Assembly (NCBI GenBank): GCA_910575255.1
Contig: CAJTEM010000006.1
Coordinates: 1-44,355, forward strand
From: Lachnospiraceae bacterium
GTDB lineage: Bacteria > Bacillota > Clostridia > Lachnospirales > Lachnospiraceae
Direction of reading: 5' to 3'
Length of the DNA: 44,355 bases
Below are positions 17,047 to 25,062 of the stretch, piece by piece. A model generated the notes under the pieces. The model was not told the DNA's origin. It saw only the letters and a program-made list of their open reading frames with translations, and made no database searches. Numbering within the stretch: the first letter of the stretch is position 1; each line of letters starts with the position of its first letter. Made by a program: the position numbers and the translations under genes.

Positions 17047-20000
17047 CTAATCTTCATCATCAAAACTATCCGTATCCAGGATCTCATCCGGTTCAAAAAT
17101 CAACGTCAGCTTCTCAATCCAGCAGCTCAAAACATCCAGGTCAAAGTGCAGCAGCGGAAGCTCCTCGGAATCACTCTCCTCGGCCAGCTTCAGCATACTG
17201 CCGATCGCGTTTCTCTCCGCCGGGGTAAATTCATAGTACTCCTCACTCTCCGGATCCGCCATCAGCTTCTTCGCAATCGTCTTCCAGTTGGAATCCGTAG
17301 CCTTGGACGGGCTCGCATTGGAGGCTGTCGCCTTAAAGACAGCTGCATTGGCGGGTGTTGCCAGAGCCTCCTCATCTGCGTCCTCCCCGGTTGCGGCTGC
17401 AGGTACGGACATCTGCAGAGCCGCACGGGAACTGCTGTCACGTTCCTCATCTTCGGCCTCGCTGGTCACATACTGCATTCCGACAGGTACGCTCCTTGCC
17501 GGCATGCGGAAGGTGTTACGGGACACTTGAAGGGCGTCTTCCGTGTTGAGGAATACGGTTGCCTCTTCGAGCGGCTGGTTGTAATAAAATGTCACCTTTC
17601 CCGGAATTCCCGTCGTTTTAATCCCCACGCTTCCGGTGTGGGATTCGATTGCCGGTTGTAATTTAATAAGTCCCTGGGAGTCGGCGTACAGTCCGTTTGT
17701 CCAGCCAATATAATCGTTGCCTCCGCTGTAACCCTCCCACTGTCCGCTGTTTTTAACAGCAATGTTTACATTTCCTCCGGCATAGTCTGAGAAATTAATG
17801 GCTACCGGCACCCGGGAATCTGCCAGCAGATAATAGGCAGAAGTACCATCCTCGGATTCCTCCTTTGTCCCCTCTATTGCCTCCCAGTACAAAAAGCTCA
17901 GGCTTTCGACTGTTGTATCATTGTCGAATGACAGAGTGGAAAACTCCAGGCCGTCAGAAAAGATAACATAAATGACATCTGTGGAGGCATTCACCCATTG
18001 GGAACCGCTACTCCAGTTATCAAATATCATATTGGCTCCATTTTGAGTGAAGGTCGCTTTCAGTTTCACGCCGATGGGCTTATCTTCTCGGAAGTCCGGA
18101 ACCGAATACTTTCCGTCTGCATCCGCTTCCACTGCCACTTCATACTCTTTGTCCCCTCCGGGAATTATCGGATCCGGTTCCTGCTCCTTCTTCACCACTG
18201 ACACACCGGTTATTTTCAAAGACTTGCCCGATGTATACCAGACCGCTAACAACAGAGAATTCATCTCATTCTCACAAGGATAGAAAATATACTTTCTCCC
18301 TCCGCTTCTGGCTTCCGTGTTATCTTCCTTCAACTGCCAGCTCCCATTGCCATATCCCCAGTCATTATTGATCACCAGGTTGGCTGAGATCTGCGAAGTA
18401 TCATTGAGATCCCCGTCATACTCATAATAAATCTTAATTCCGGCATCCTCACCTCCGCCGGCAGTCTCTGCCGCATTGTTTGCCTGCTCAATCACAGAAT
18501 TCGCCAAGGTTCCCCTGACCGGAGAGGAGGCAATTTCCATCAAAGAACCATCATCTTCCATAGCTGTCATCTGGATACCGGTAACCACGCAGCTATCTGT
18601 GGCAGAGTCATCCCCTGCTTTTACTGTTATCGATGCGTCAGCAGGTATTTTCCCGATCAGGACAGCCTTCTTTATGCCCGCTTCGTCTGTTGCTATTTCT
18701 GCTTCCCAATGATTGCCGTCCTTATCTTTAAGGATAACCGTTCCTTCAAAAGCGCCTGTTGTCTGGACGGTTACTTCCATTTTTACTTTATCCCCATCCT
18801 GTATGCCGCTCTCTTCCATCACTTCCTTCAGAGGGACTTCCGCTTCCCCTTCAACCGGGATCGGGGCAAATGTACTTTCCTTCTCCACCGCCACGATCTT
18901 CATGACCGTAAACCCGTCCTGCATTCCCCACAGGCTGAACCACACCCGGTTCACAGAAGCCTGGTACTTTTCTTCCGGGACAAAGATATAACTTCCGCCG
19001 GCATCGTTTCTGATAATCCATTCCGTGGCTTCCATCCCGTCGTCCCAGCCCATATCATTGACAAACAGCCTTCCGCCGAAGTCCTCAGCCTGGAACCCTC
19101 CTTCATCCGTGGTAAAATAGATCTTTGTGCCCTGGGGTTCTGTCCCGTCAAAGCTCTGGTGCGTAATCGCAGGATCCCGGAAGTTCGTGATTCCGCCGGT
19201 CATCTTCTGAAGTACGTCCGGATCATCCTCCTCATCCAGTACCTTCACATAGATTCCTTTGATGAGAATATCGCTGCCGCTGCTGTTTTTCAGGACAACG
19301 GCTGCATCCGTCTTTCTGGGCGCTCCGGTCACAGTTCCTCCTGCAGTATTGTCATTATCCTCGCTCCCTAAGCTGCTGCTGAAGCTCACGCCATTGGACT
19401 TATACATATCCAGGTTAACATTTTCTATCTTTTTACCATCTGGCTGCTCCGTTGCGATTGTCACCTGCAGCTTCTTATTCCTGCTTGCGTCTCCTGAGAT
19501 ACCGGCAAGCTCCATCAGTTCCTCCCAGGTATAGGACTTTTCTTCCCCGTTCTTTACCAGAAGCGGATTCTGAGAATTCTTCTTCGTCACCTCACACCGC
19601 ATGGCAAAACGGAAATAGGTGCGGTTGCTGCCTGTCACCCACAGCTTTACCTCCATGGTATTCTGAGCCGGGGTAAAGGTGAATTCCTGCTTGTTTCCGC
19701 CAAAACCGTTATCATCCAGTCCCGGAATCTCGATGGCGCCGGAAGCCCAGTCGTCAGTCAGCGGATAGATGGTGAGACGGACCTCGTCTCCCAGCTCATA
19801 ATCCGGACAAAGATCTTTGATGTTCACAATACAGCCATATCCATCCTTGCTTAAACCACCCAGGCTGTTAGGATATGCCTTGATCTCCCGGTTGCCGTAC
19901 TGATTTCCGCTCTCCCCGGGGTTCGTGCTGGTATTAGGCCGGCTACTTGTGCCGCCACCGCCTCCACCGCCGCCTCCGCCACCACCTGTGGCGTGAACTC

Positions 20001-21615
20001 CGGTGTTGGTATAGGGACCGGCTGCATTGACATTTTCTCCTTCTGCATACAGAAGAGTTACGCGGCCATTTTCAAAGGACAGATCCTGAACCCGGTTTCC
20101 GCCCTTGGACTCATCGGTCCACCAGAGAAAGACTCTCAGCCTGTCGCCCAGACGGGCCCGCTCACTTTCCGTGAACAGATGAGTTACCTCGTCAAACACA
20201 CTGTTAAACTGATATTGGGGCGTGTCGGACCATCCGTCAATCCAGATTCCACCGCCTCCATAGCTGTCCCACTCACTGGCACACTTCAGACTGAACTTGA
20301 TTCCCAGAATCCTGGAGGGATCAAAGGATTCCAGAGAAACCCATCCTCCCGGGCTAATGGGAACAGACACTTCCTTGTAGTTAGCAAGGCTCAGATCCTG
20401 TCTGGCAATCTGTCCGTTAGCTTTCTTCCGGGCAAGCTCTGCGAAATTGGCGCGGATCTGAGGATCATAGAATTCCCCCGTGTTCCGCTCAATGAATTTC
20501 ATATCTCCCGCATTGCTGGTATCCCAGAGCACCGGGCACATGCCGTATTCCATCATCATCTCCGGAATCATCCGCACATATCTGTGAATGCTTTCCTTTT
20601 CCTTATTGTCCTCAGTGAGTACCCCGTACTCTCCTATGATCACCGGCACTCCCTTGCCTAGGAAATTTTCAACCAGAATCGAGAGATGATCTCTCACGGC
20701 CTGAATATCTTCCTCACTGCCCCAGGTGGTCACCGGCTCACACCAGTCTACATCGTGCTCTGCCACCGCAAAGGGGGACGGGCTGTAATAGTGAATGGAC
20801 AAAATACAGCGCCCCGCCGGATCATCGGGCATGTGGTAGCGCCTGTCACTGGTCATCTTGATATCCGTGTTAAAACCGGGAATCAAAAGATGACGTTTTG
20901 CATTGTTTCCTCCAGTGGCCCGGACCGTATCCACAAAGAGCTGATTTAAGTGATTTAAAAGCTCATACTCCCTGGAACGGCTCCCCGCAGCCGGGAATTC
21001 CACCTCATTCATTCCCTCAAAGATCAGGTGATCCCCGTAATTTGCAAAATTGTTGGCAATCTGCGTCCACACTGCCGCGTATTTTCTTGAGGTTCCGTCA
21101 AAGTCCGTCACAATATTGCGCACCCAGGCATTATCCGCCGCGCCGCTGTCATGATGGACATTCAGAATCACATACATATCCTCTTCCATACACCAGTCCA
21201 CCACAGTCTGTACCGCAGACATGTATCCGGGATCAATCTGGTTATTGCCATCAATCCATTTTGTCCAGCTGACCGGCAGACGGATGGTCTTAAATCCTGC
21301 CTGGCGTACCTTCTGAATAAAATGCTTTGACACCGGGTCATTACCCCACGCCCTCTGATACTCCCAGGGATCGTCAATGGTGATCCAGGAGCCGATACTG
21401 TCAAAGGTATTGCCGATATTATATCCCAGCCCCATATCGTCTACGATCTGCCAGGACGTCATATCACGGACAACGCCATTCTTCCCATAGCTTTCCGCAT
21501 GGGCCGGGAATACCAATCCCTGCATACAGGTCGTCACGGTCAATACCGCCGTCAGAACCCGGGCAGTCACACGCTTTAGGTGGTCTTCCCATTTTGTTTT
21601 GAAGTGCTTCTTCAT
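17047..21615 (-). CDS. Large secreted GH5 beta-glucanase, multi-domain
   Basis: A 1522-residue exported glycoside hydrolase. Signal peptide 1-40 ends AHA. The GH5 barrel spans about 50-400. LGYNIGNTFDS suggests the GH5_4 endoglucanase/xyloglucanase group, with NVHHD at 152-156, acid/base Glu204 in GMNEVE and nucleophile Glu329 in IIGEYGV. A beta-rich domain follows (about 405-530), then a run of twelve glycines (544-555) and a Ser/Thr/Pro linker. Several further beta-sandwich modules follow (from about 575 to 1350), possibly carbohydrate-binding. The tail is Ala/Ser/Thr-rich (ATPANA, ATASNASPSKAT) and ends acidic. No dockerin, SLH or sortase signal is visible. GGGGAGG precedes the ATG. The substrate is likely cellulose, mixed-linkage glucan or xyloglucan. 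Confidence 0.88.
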   Translation of the reverse strand: MKKHFKTKWEDHLKRVTARVLTAVLTVTTCMQGLVFPAHAESYGKNGVVRDMTSWQIVDDMGLGYNIGNTFDSIGSWITIDDPWEYQRAWGNDPVSKHFIQKVRQAGFKTIRLPVSWTKWIDGNNQIDPGYMSAVQTVVDWCMEEDMYVILNVHHDSGAADNAWVRNIVTDFDGTSRKYAAVWTQIANNFANYGDHLIFEGMNEVEFPAAGSRSREYELLNHLNQLFVDTVRATGGNNAKRHLLIPGFNTDIKMTSDRRYHMPDDPAGRCILSIHYYSPSPFAVAEHDVDWCEPVTTWGSEEDIQAVRDHLSILVENFLGKGVPVIIGEYGVLTEDNKEKESIHRYVRMIPEMMMEYGMCPVLWDTSNAGDMKFIERNTGEFYDPQIRANFAELARKKANGQIARQDLSLANYKEVSVPISPGGWVSLESFDPSRILGIKFSLKCASEWDSYGGGGIWIDGWSDTPQYQFNSVFDEVTHLFTESERARLGDRLRVFLWWTDESKGGNRVQDLSFENGRVTLLYAEGENVNAAGPYTNTGVHATGGGGGGGGGGGGTSSRPNTSTNPGESGNQYGNREIKAYPNSLGGLSKDGYGCIVNIKDLCPDYELGDEVRLTIYPLTDDWASGAIEIPGLDDNGFGGNKQEFTFTPAQNTMEVKLWVTGSNRTYFRFAMRCEVTKKNSQNPLLVKNGEEKSYTWEELMELAGISGDASRNKKLQVTIATEQPDGKKIENVNLDMYKSNGVSFSSSLGSEDNDNTAGGTVTGAPRKTDAAVVLKNSSGSDILIKGIYVKVLDEEDDPDVLQKMTGGITNFRDPAITHQSFDGTEPQGTKIYFTTDEGGFQAEDFGGRLFVNDMGWDDGMEATEWIIRNDAGGSYIFVPEEKYQASVNRVWFSLWGMQDGFTVMKIVAVEKESTFAPIPVEGEAEVPLKEVMEESGIQDGDKVKMEVTVQTTGAFEGTVILKDKDGNHWEAEIATDEAGIKKAVLIGKIPADASITVKAGDDSATDSCVVTGIQMTAMEDDGSLMEIASSPVRGTLANSVIEQANNAAETAGGGEDAGIKIYYEYDGDLNDTSQISANLVINNDWGYGNGSWQLKEDNTEARSGGRKYIFYPCENEMNSLLLAVWYTSGKSLKITGVSVVKKEQEPDPIIPGGDKEYEVAVEADADGKYSVPDFREDKPIGVKLKATFTQNGANMIFDNWSSGSQWVNASTDVIYVIFSDGLEFSTLSFDNDTTVESLSFLYWEAIEGTKEESEDGTSAYYLLADSRVPVAINFSDYAGGNVNIAVKNSGQWEGYSGGNDYIGWTNGLYADSQGLIKLQPAIESHTGSVGIKTTGIPGKVTFYYNQPLEEATVFLNTEDALQVSRNTFRMPARSVPVGMQYVTSEAEDEERDSSSRAALQMSVPAAATGEDADEEALATPANAAVFKATASNASPSKATDSNWKTIAKKLMADPESEEYYEFTPAERNAIGSMLKLAEESDSEELPLLHFDLDVLSCWIEKLTLIFEPDEILDTDSFDDED

Positions 21616-21663
21616 GTTGCCTCCCCTTTCTCATTATGATAACGTTCGGATCTGTCTGCAACT

Positions 21664-21669
21664 ATTGTA
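21664..21669 (-). promoter_or_regulatory. Extended -10 promoter of the GH5 operon
   Basis: TACAAT on the minus strand preceded by TG one base upstream, about 50 bp before the GH5 start. The -35 is poor (TTTTCC). Upstream at about 21709-21725 is a tandem AAATTCAG pair. The weak -35 would fit activator control. Confidence 0.45.
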
Positions 21670-21799
21670 ACATTTTGCCCGCCTCGGAAAATACCCGAAA
21701 AAATATACCTGAATTTCTGAATTTTTAGAGATTTCATGAGAACTAACAGCCCGCATGCTGCGTCAGCGGTAAACCTCCCTATGCTGGCCTTAGTATAAA

Positions 21800-21828
21800 A
21801 ATGACATCTCTTTTTCAGAGATGCCATT
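21800..21828 (-). terminator. Intrinsic terminator after response regulator gene
   Basis: AATGACATCTCT pairs with AGAGATGCCATT (one mismatch) around a five-base loop, followed by T5 on the minus strand, 70 bp past the regulator stop. Confidence 0.8.
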
Positions 21829-21897
21829 CCTGAGATTTTGTATGAAGCATTCCCCTGCAGCACGGTTTTCCTGCACCAGGAACCTGTCTTCACAGTC

Positions 21898-23435
21898 TTA
21901 CTCCTCATCTTTTAAGTTTTTCCGGTATTCCTTGGGACTGATTCCCACATATTTCTTGAATTTTATATAAAAATAATCAATGCTTCCATACCCTACCCGC
22001 TCTGAAATCTGGTAGACCTTCAGATTCGTTTCCTGTAGAAGCCGTCTGGCATTATTGATCCGGATAATGTCCAGAGAGTTATTAAAGCTCTCTCCCGTCT
22101 CTTTGCGGAACAGCTTCCCAAGATAAGCGCTGTTATAATTAAAATTCCTGGCAATCGTCTCCAGTTTCAGATCCTTGTCGTAATTTTTTTCCATATAGTA
22201 ATACACTCTGCGGATGATATTTCCGGCTCCGCCGGTGCCGATCTCCTGGCTGAGGCTTGTCAGGACCCCCTCAAAGCATTCCAGCAGCCGTGTCATATTC
22301 TCTGCTTCCATCAGCCTGCGGATGAGCGGCTGCAGCTTCTCATCAGACAGAGCTTCGGAATTATACTTCTTTCCCAGCTTCATCTGCAGCCGAAGCAGCT
22401 CCTGAATCAACAAGATCTTAATCTCCTGGCTTTTCAGCATATGCCAGGCACAATAGTCCCGAAACATCCCCATCGCACGCCGGATCCCCTCAGCCTCGCC
22501 TACTTCGATGAGCATTTCCAGGTACTCGACGGATACGGCTTCCCGGCTCTCCTCGAGATTACAGATAAGATCAATCGTCAGGATATCCTCTTCCCCAAAA
22601 ATGAAAGACTGATCCAAAAGATAGAGAGCGCTCTCATAGGAGCAAAAAAGCTCTTTCCAGCTGTGTACGTTATTGCCGATGGCCAGCCGGAAGCCGGAAC
22701 CATAATAGCTGGCCAGCCGCCGATTTCGCTTTTCTATCCGGCTTTTCCACTGTTTATAGGTAATGCCTTTTCCCACCAAAACAGCCCCCCTGCTATGGAA
22801 AAGGTTCCCATGCAGGCAGCATCCCCTTCAATCAGAGCCGCCAGCTTCTCCTGAAAATGCTTTTCCTCCTTGTCGCCATCCTCATCCTTGTCCCGGCATA
22901 CAGCCACGCAGAGACAGCTTCCCTCTATCGGAAGCTGATACAGCTCGATATCTCTTTTCAGATTTTCCGGGGAATCTTCGTTGAGGACTATCCGGCGCAG
23001 CAACTCCTGTCTGGCCTTATCCTCATTCCGGCTGTGATAGCTTTTCAGGTATACCTCCTGCTCCAGCTTTTTCCGGATTCTGCGTACATAACCCAGAAGT
23101 TCATCCTCATCAACAGGTTTTAAAAGATATCCTTCTACTCCCATGGAAATGGCTGTCTTGGCATATTCGAATTCTGAATACCCGGTCAGTATAATAAAAT
23201 GCCCCTGAAACCCCTGCTTTCTTGCCTCCTGGATCAGTTCCAGGCCGGTAAGCCCCGGCATCTTGATGTCAACCAGCACCAGATCTGGCTGATATCTCAG
23301 GATCCCTGCCAACCCTTCTCTCCCATCCTTTCCGCCAGGCACCAGACGATATCCTTCGGCATTCCAGTCAATCAGATCACAGATACCCTCTCGGACAATC
23401 TTTTCATCGTCAATGATCATTCCGGTAAATTCCAT
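21898..23435 (-). pseudogene. YesN-type response regulator, frameshifted in G6 tract
   Basis: Two adjoining frames make one regulator. The first (23435 down to 22734) has a receiver domain with Asp9/Asp10, phospho-acceptor Asp56 in LVLVDIKMPG and the LLKPVD lysine. The second carries the linker and a C-terminal AraC-type double helix-turn-helix (ETIARNFNYNSAYLGKLFRK and ISERVGYGSIDYFYIKFKK). The frames meet at six Gs (22785-22790, C on the plus strand). One extra G gives FSIAGGAVLVGKG across the join and a 512-residue protein, a normal YesN length. It may be a sequencing error, a true mutation or phase variation. It probably controls the nearby glycosidase or transporter genes. An extended -10 (TGGTAAAAT) lies at about 23474-23482. 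Confidence 0.85.
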
Positions 23436-23547
23436 TCGCCCTTCTCCTATCTTCCGTGTTTGTACTGATTCTTATTTTACCATGCTTTTTGAATAAAAAA
23501 ACCGTAAAAATCAGAGTTCTTCTTCTGAATTTTTTATGTAAGGTTGT

Positions 23548-23824
23548 TGTTCCGGGAGGTACGCCTTGGAACAAGGGGAGGGCAGCCGCCTGGAATGGTC
23601 TGCCTGTTTTTCCGGTTTCGAGATTAAGAATTCCTAAAATTTCTGATTTTTGCGAAAAACGAAACGAAAATTCACAAACTCGCTGCGCTCAGACAGTGTG
23701 AATTTTCGTTTCCACGCAAAACTCAGAAATTTAAGGACTTCTAAATCTCTGCAAAGTCAAAACAGGCAGACCATTCCAGGCGGCTGCCCTCCCCTTGTTC
23801 CAAGGCTGGATATCCCGTTTTCTT
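23548..23824 (+). repeat. Long hairpin element, copy 1
   Basis: About 277 bp. Arms 23563-23610 and 23759-23806 are reverse complements at all 48 positions. The 148-nt AT-rich core (23611-23758) has an imperfect 34-nt stem and then a perfect 16-bp apical stem (23661-23676 with 23697-23712) closed by a 20-nt loop. Copy 2 at 44072-44346 is in the opposite orientation with 142/148 core identity but only about 32/48 arm identity. Conserved edges are TGTTCC-N3-AGGTACGCC on the left and GGCTG...TTCTT on the right. No known family is recognised. It fills most of the gap between the response regulator and rpmB. Confidence 0.9.
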
Positions 23825-23851
23825 GGTTATATTTTCCGATTCTTTAATTTA

Positions 23852-23899
23852 CTGATATCATTTCAAGAAGATAGCTTCTTCATAGCCAAGAGATATCAG
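23852..23899. other. Two-tier hairpin upstream of rpmB promoter
   Basis: CTGATATC at 23852-23859 pairs with GATATCAG at 23892-23899, and inside them AAGAAG pairs with CTTCTT around ATAG. There is no T tract. Its role is unknown. The rest of 23825-23980 shows nothing else. Confidence 0.4.
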
Positions 23900-23980
23900 C
23901 TCTGGAAAAAGGGTTCCCCCGTGAAAGCCAATGTATTGATGAAAAAGCGGTAAAAAAGCATGAAAAACCGAAAATTTTGC

Positions 23981-24009
23981 TTGCCAAATCCTCAATAATT
24001 TGTTATGAT
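23981..24009 (+). promoter_or_regulatory. rpmB promoter
   Basis: TTGCCA (23981-23986), 17-bp spacer, TATGAT (24004-24009), about 55 bp before the start codon. Confidence 0.8.
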
Positions 24010-24063
24010 ACCTATGTTGTGTTTTCCATATCGGAAAAATCGTATGGTTAAGGAGGTGCGATC

Positions 24064-24249
24064 ATGGCTAAATGTGCGATTTGTCAAAAGGCTGCTCACT
24101 TCGGCAATAACGTGAGCCATTCCCATAGAAGATCCAACGCGATCTGGAAAGCGAATGTGAAATCTGTCAAAGTTAAAGTCAACGGCGGCGCTAAGAAGAT
24201 GTACGTATGTACTTCCTGCCTGCGTTCTGGCTTAGTAGAGAGAGCGTAA
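24064..24249 (+). CDS. rpmB: 50S ribosomal protein L28
   Basis: A 61-residue large-subunit protein. The sequence MAKCAICQKAAHFGNNVSHSH and the RSNAIWKANV segment are typical of bacterial L28. Cys4 and Cys7 with Cys49 and Cys52 (CTSC) form the zinc-ribbon version. AAGGAGGTG lies just before the ATG. It is a monocistronic gene with its own promoter and terminator. Confidence 0.97.
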   Translation: MAKCAICQKAAHFGNNVSHSHRRSNAIWKANVKSVKVKVNGGAKKMYVCTSCLRSGLVERA

Positions 24250-24262
24250 TGAAGATGAATGG

Positions 24263-24300
24263 GAACTGTCCTTCGCGGCAGTTCTTATTTTTTATTTTCC
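24263..24300 (+). terminator. rpmB terminator
   Basis: GAACTG at 24263-24268 pairs with CAGTTC, with a further wobble and C-G pair, around a TTCG-containing loop. A long T-rich run follows. Confidence 0.85.
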
Positions 24301-24347
24301 TAAAAATATCCGGCAGCACATACTTTTTCTTGTATGTTCTGCCGGAT
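24301..24347 (-). terminator. Terminator of the rimO-gerW region operon
   Basis: ATCCGGCAG (24308-24316) pairs with CTGCCGGAT (24339-24347), with an inner six-base stem, then a T5 run on the minus strand. It lies 80 bp after the 45-residue peptide gene. Confidence 0.8.
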
Positions 24348-24428
24348 TCTTAGCGTCTTTGGGCATGTCTGAAAATTACTTTTGCATCCGCTGCCCATAA
24401 TCACAGGCAACCACAGTTTCTCTGTCTG

Positions 24429-24566
24429 TCAGCAGCAGAACAGGTGATATCCCAATACCAGACAGCCGATAATAAAAATCAAAGTCGAGAGGGTTTCCGG
24501 AATAAACAGCAGAAGCGTCATTCCGATCCCAAAGCAAAACAGCATCAGTCCAAAGACCCGCTTCAT
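24429..24566 (-). CDS. 45-residue small membrane protein
   Basis: A short gene at the end of the DUF2953-gerW cluster. It begins MKRVFGLMLFCFGIGMTLLL and ends in GYHLFCC. Two hydrophobic stretches separated by PETLS could form a membrane hairpin, and the protein ends in a Cys pair. GGAGG stands six bases before the ATG, the gene starts 50 bp after the gerW stop, and the operon terminator follows. It resembles short uncharacterised Clostridia proteins, from memory only. Function unknown; a link to the forespore or envelope is suggested only by its neighbours. Confidence 0.75.
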   Translation of the reverse strand: MKRVFGLMLFCFGIGMTLLLFIPETLSTLIFIIGCLVLGYHLFCC

Positions 24567-24615
24567 AAAAAACCTCCGGTCATATCCTTCTGCTGTCAGT
24601 ATATGCATCAGCTCT

Positions 24616-25023
24616 CTATTCCATGCGTGCCGCGTCCTCTGCTGCCATCTCTTCCGCCGCTTTCATCGCGTCCGGAGATATCTCTTTTTTCTTTCCGTCC
24701 GTGAATTTGCTGACAAGATCCGGCACCATATCCAATACCTTTGTCACCGCATCCTGCTGCTTGACATTGACCAGCCTTGTCACACCGTTCTGGATCACCA
24801 GTACGGCGCTGGGACTCATCTTGGCGCTCAGACCGCCGCCGCCATTGTGCTTGGCGTTATCCGAGAAAGAGCCGGCCGCCATCCCGCAGCTCACATCCAC
24901 CAGCGGAAGAATAATGGCATCATCAATCTTCACTGCCTCTCCCACCACTGTCTTTGTGGTGACAAACTGATCCATCCCTTTAAACAGAGCTTCTACCGTC
25001 GAACTAAAATGATTCTCTGACAT
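24616..25023 (-). CDS. gerW: Spore germination/sporulation protein GerW (YtfJ)
   Basis: A 135-residue member of the GerW/YtfJ family, known from Bacillus as a forespore protein needed for normal germination. The glycine-rich signature is present: VGEAVKIDDAIILPLVDVSCG and then GGGGLSAKMSPSAVLVI. The tail is acidic and alanine-rich. AGGAGG precedes the ATG. The gene sits directly after a DUF2953 gene, the same order as ytfI-ytfJ of Bacillus subtilis, which supports the call. Confidence 0.92.
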   Translation of the reverse strand: MSENHFSSTVEALFKGMDQFVTTKTVVGEAVKIDDAIILPLVDVSCGMAAGSFSDNAKHNGGGGLSAKMSPSAVLVIQNGVTRLVNVKQQDAVTKVLDMVPDLVSKFTDGKKKEISPDAMKAAEEMAAEDAARME

Positions 25024-25062
25024 AAACAGTGTCCTCCTTAATCGTCCATGTTTTTGGACATT

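Noticed and set aside
15290-17050. 586-codon plus-strand open frame
   Set aside because: It is antisense to the wall-binding-repeat gene, has no ribosome site and no protein-like domain, and depends on codon composition of the real gene.
23505-23535. AAAAATCAGA / TCTGAATTTTT hairpin upstream of the response regulator
   Set aside because: The stem has a bulge, no gene ends there on either strand, and AT-rich pairing may be chance.
23563-23806. Hairpin copy 1 as a transcription terminator or CRISPR-like repeat
   Set aside because: Arms of 48 bp with a 148-nt core and no T tract do not fit a terminator, and there are only two dispersed copies with no spacers.
23563-23806. Group II intron, retron or known large RNA (OLE, GOLLD, ROOL)
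   Set aside because: No reverse transcriptase gene is present and the size and palindromic layout do not match what I know of those RNAs.
23650-23847. Open frame of 65 codons in hairpin copy 1 with a near-identical frame in copy 2
   Set aside because: It starts at TTG without a ribosome site, runs through the structured core and the variable arm, and the similarity follows from the conserved core DNA. It is better explained by the hairpin than by a protein.
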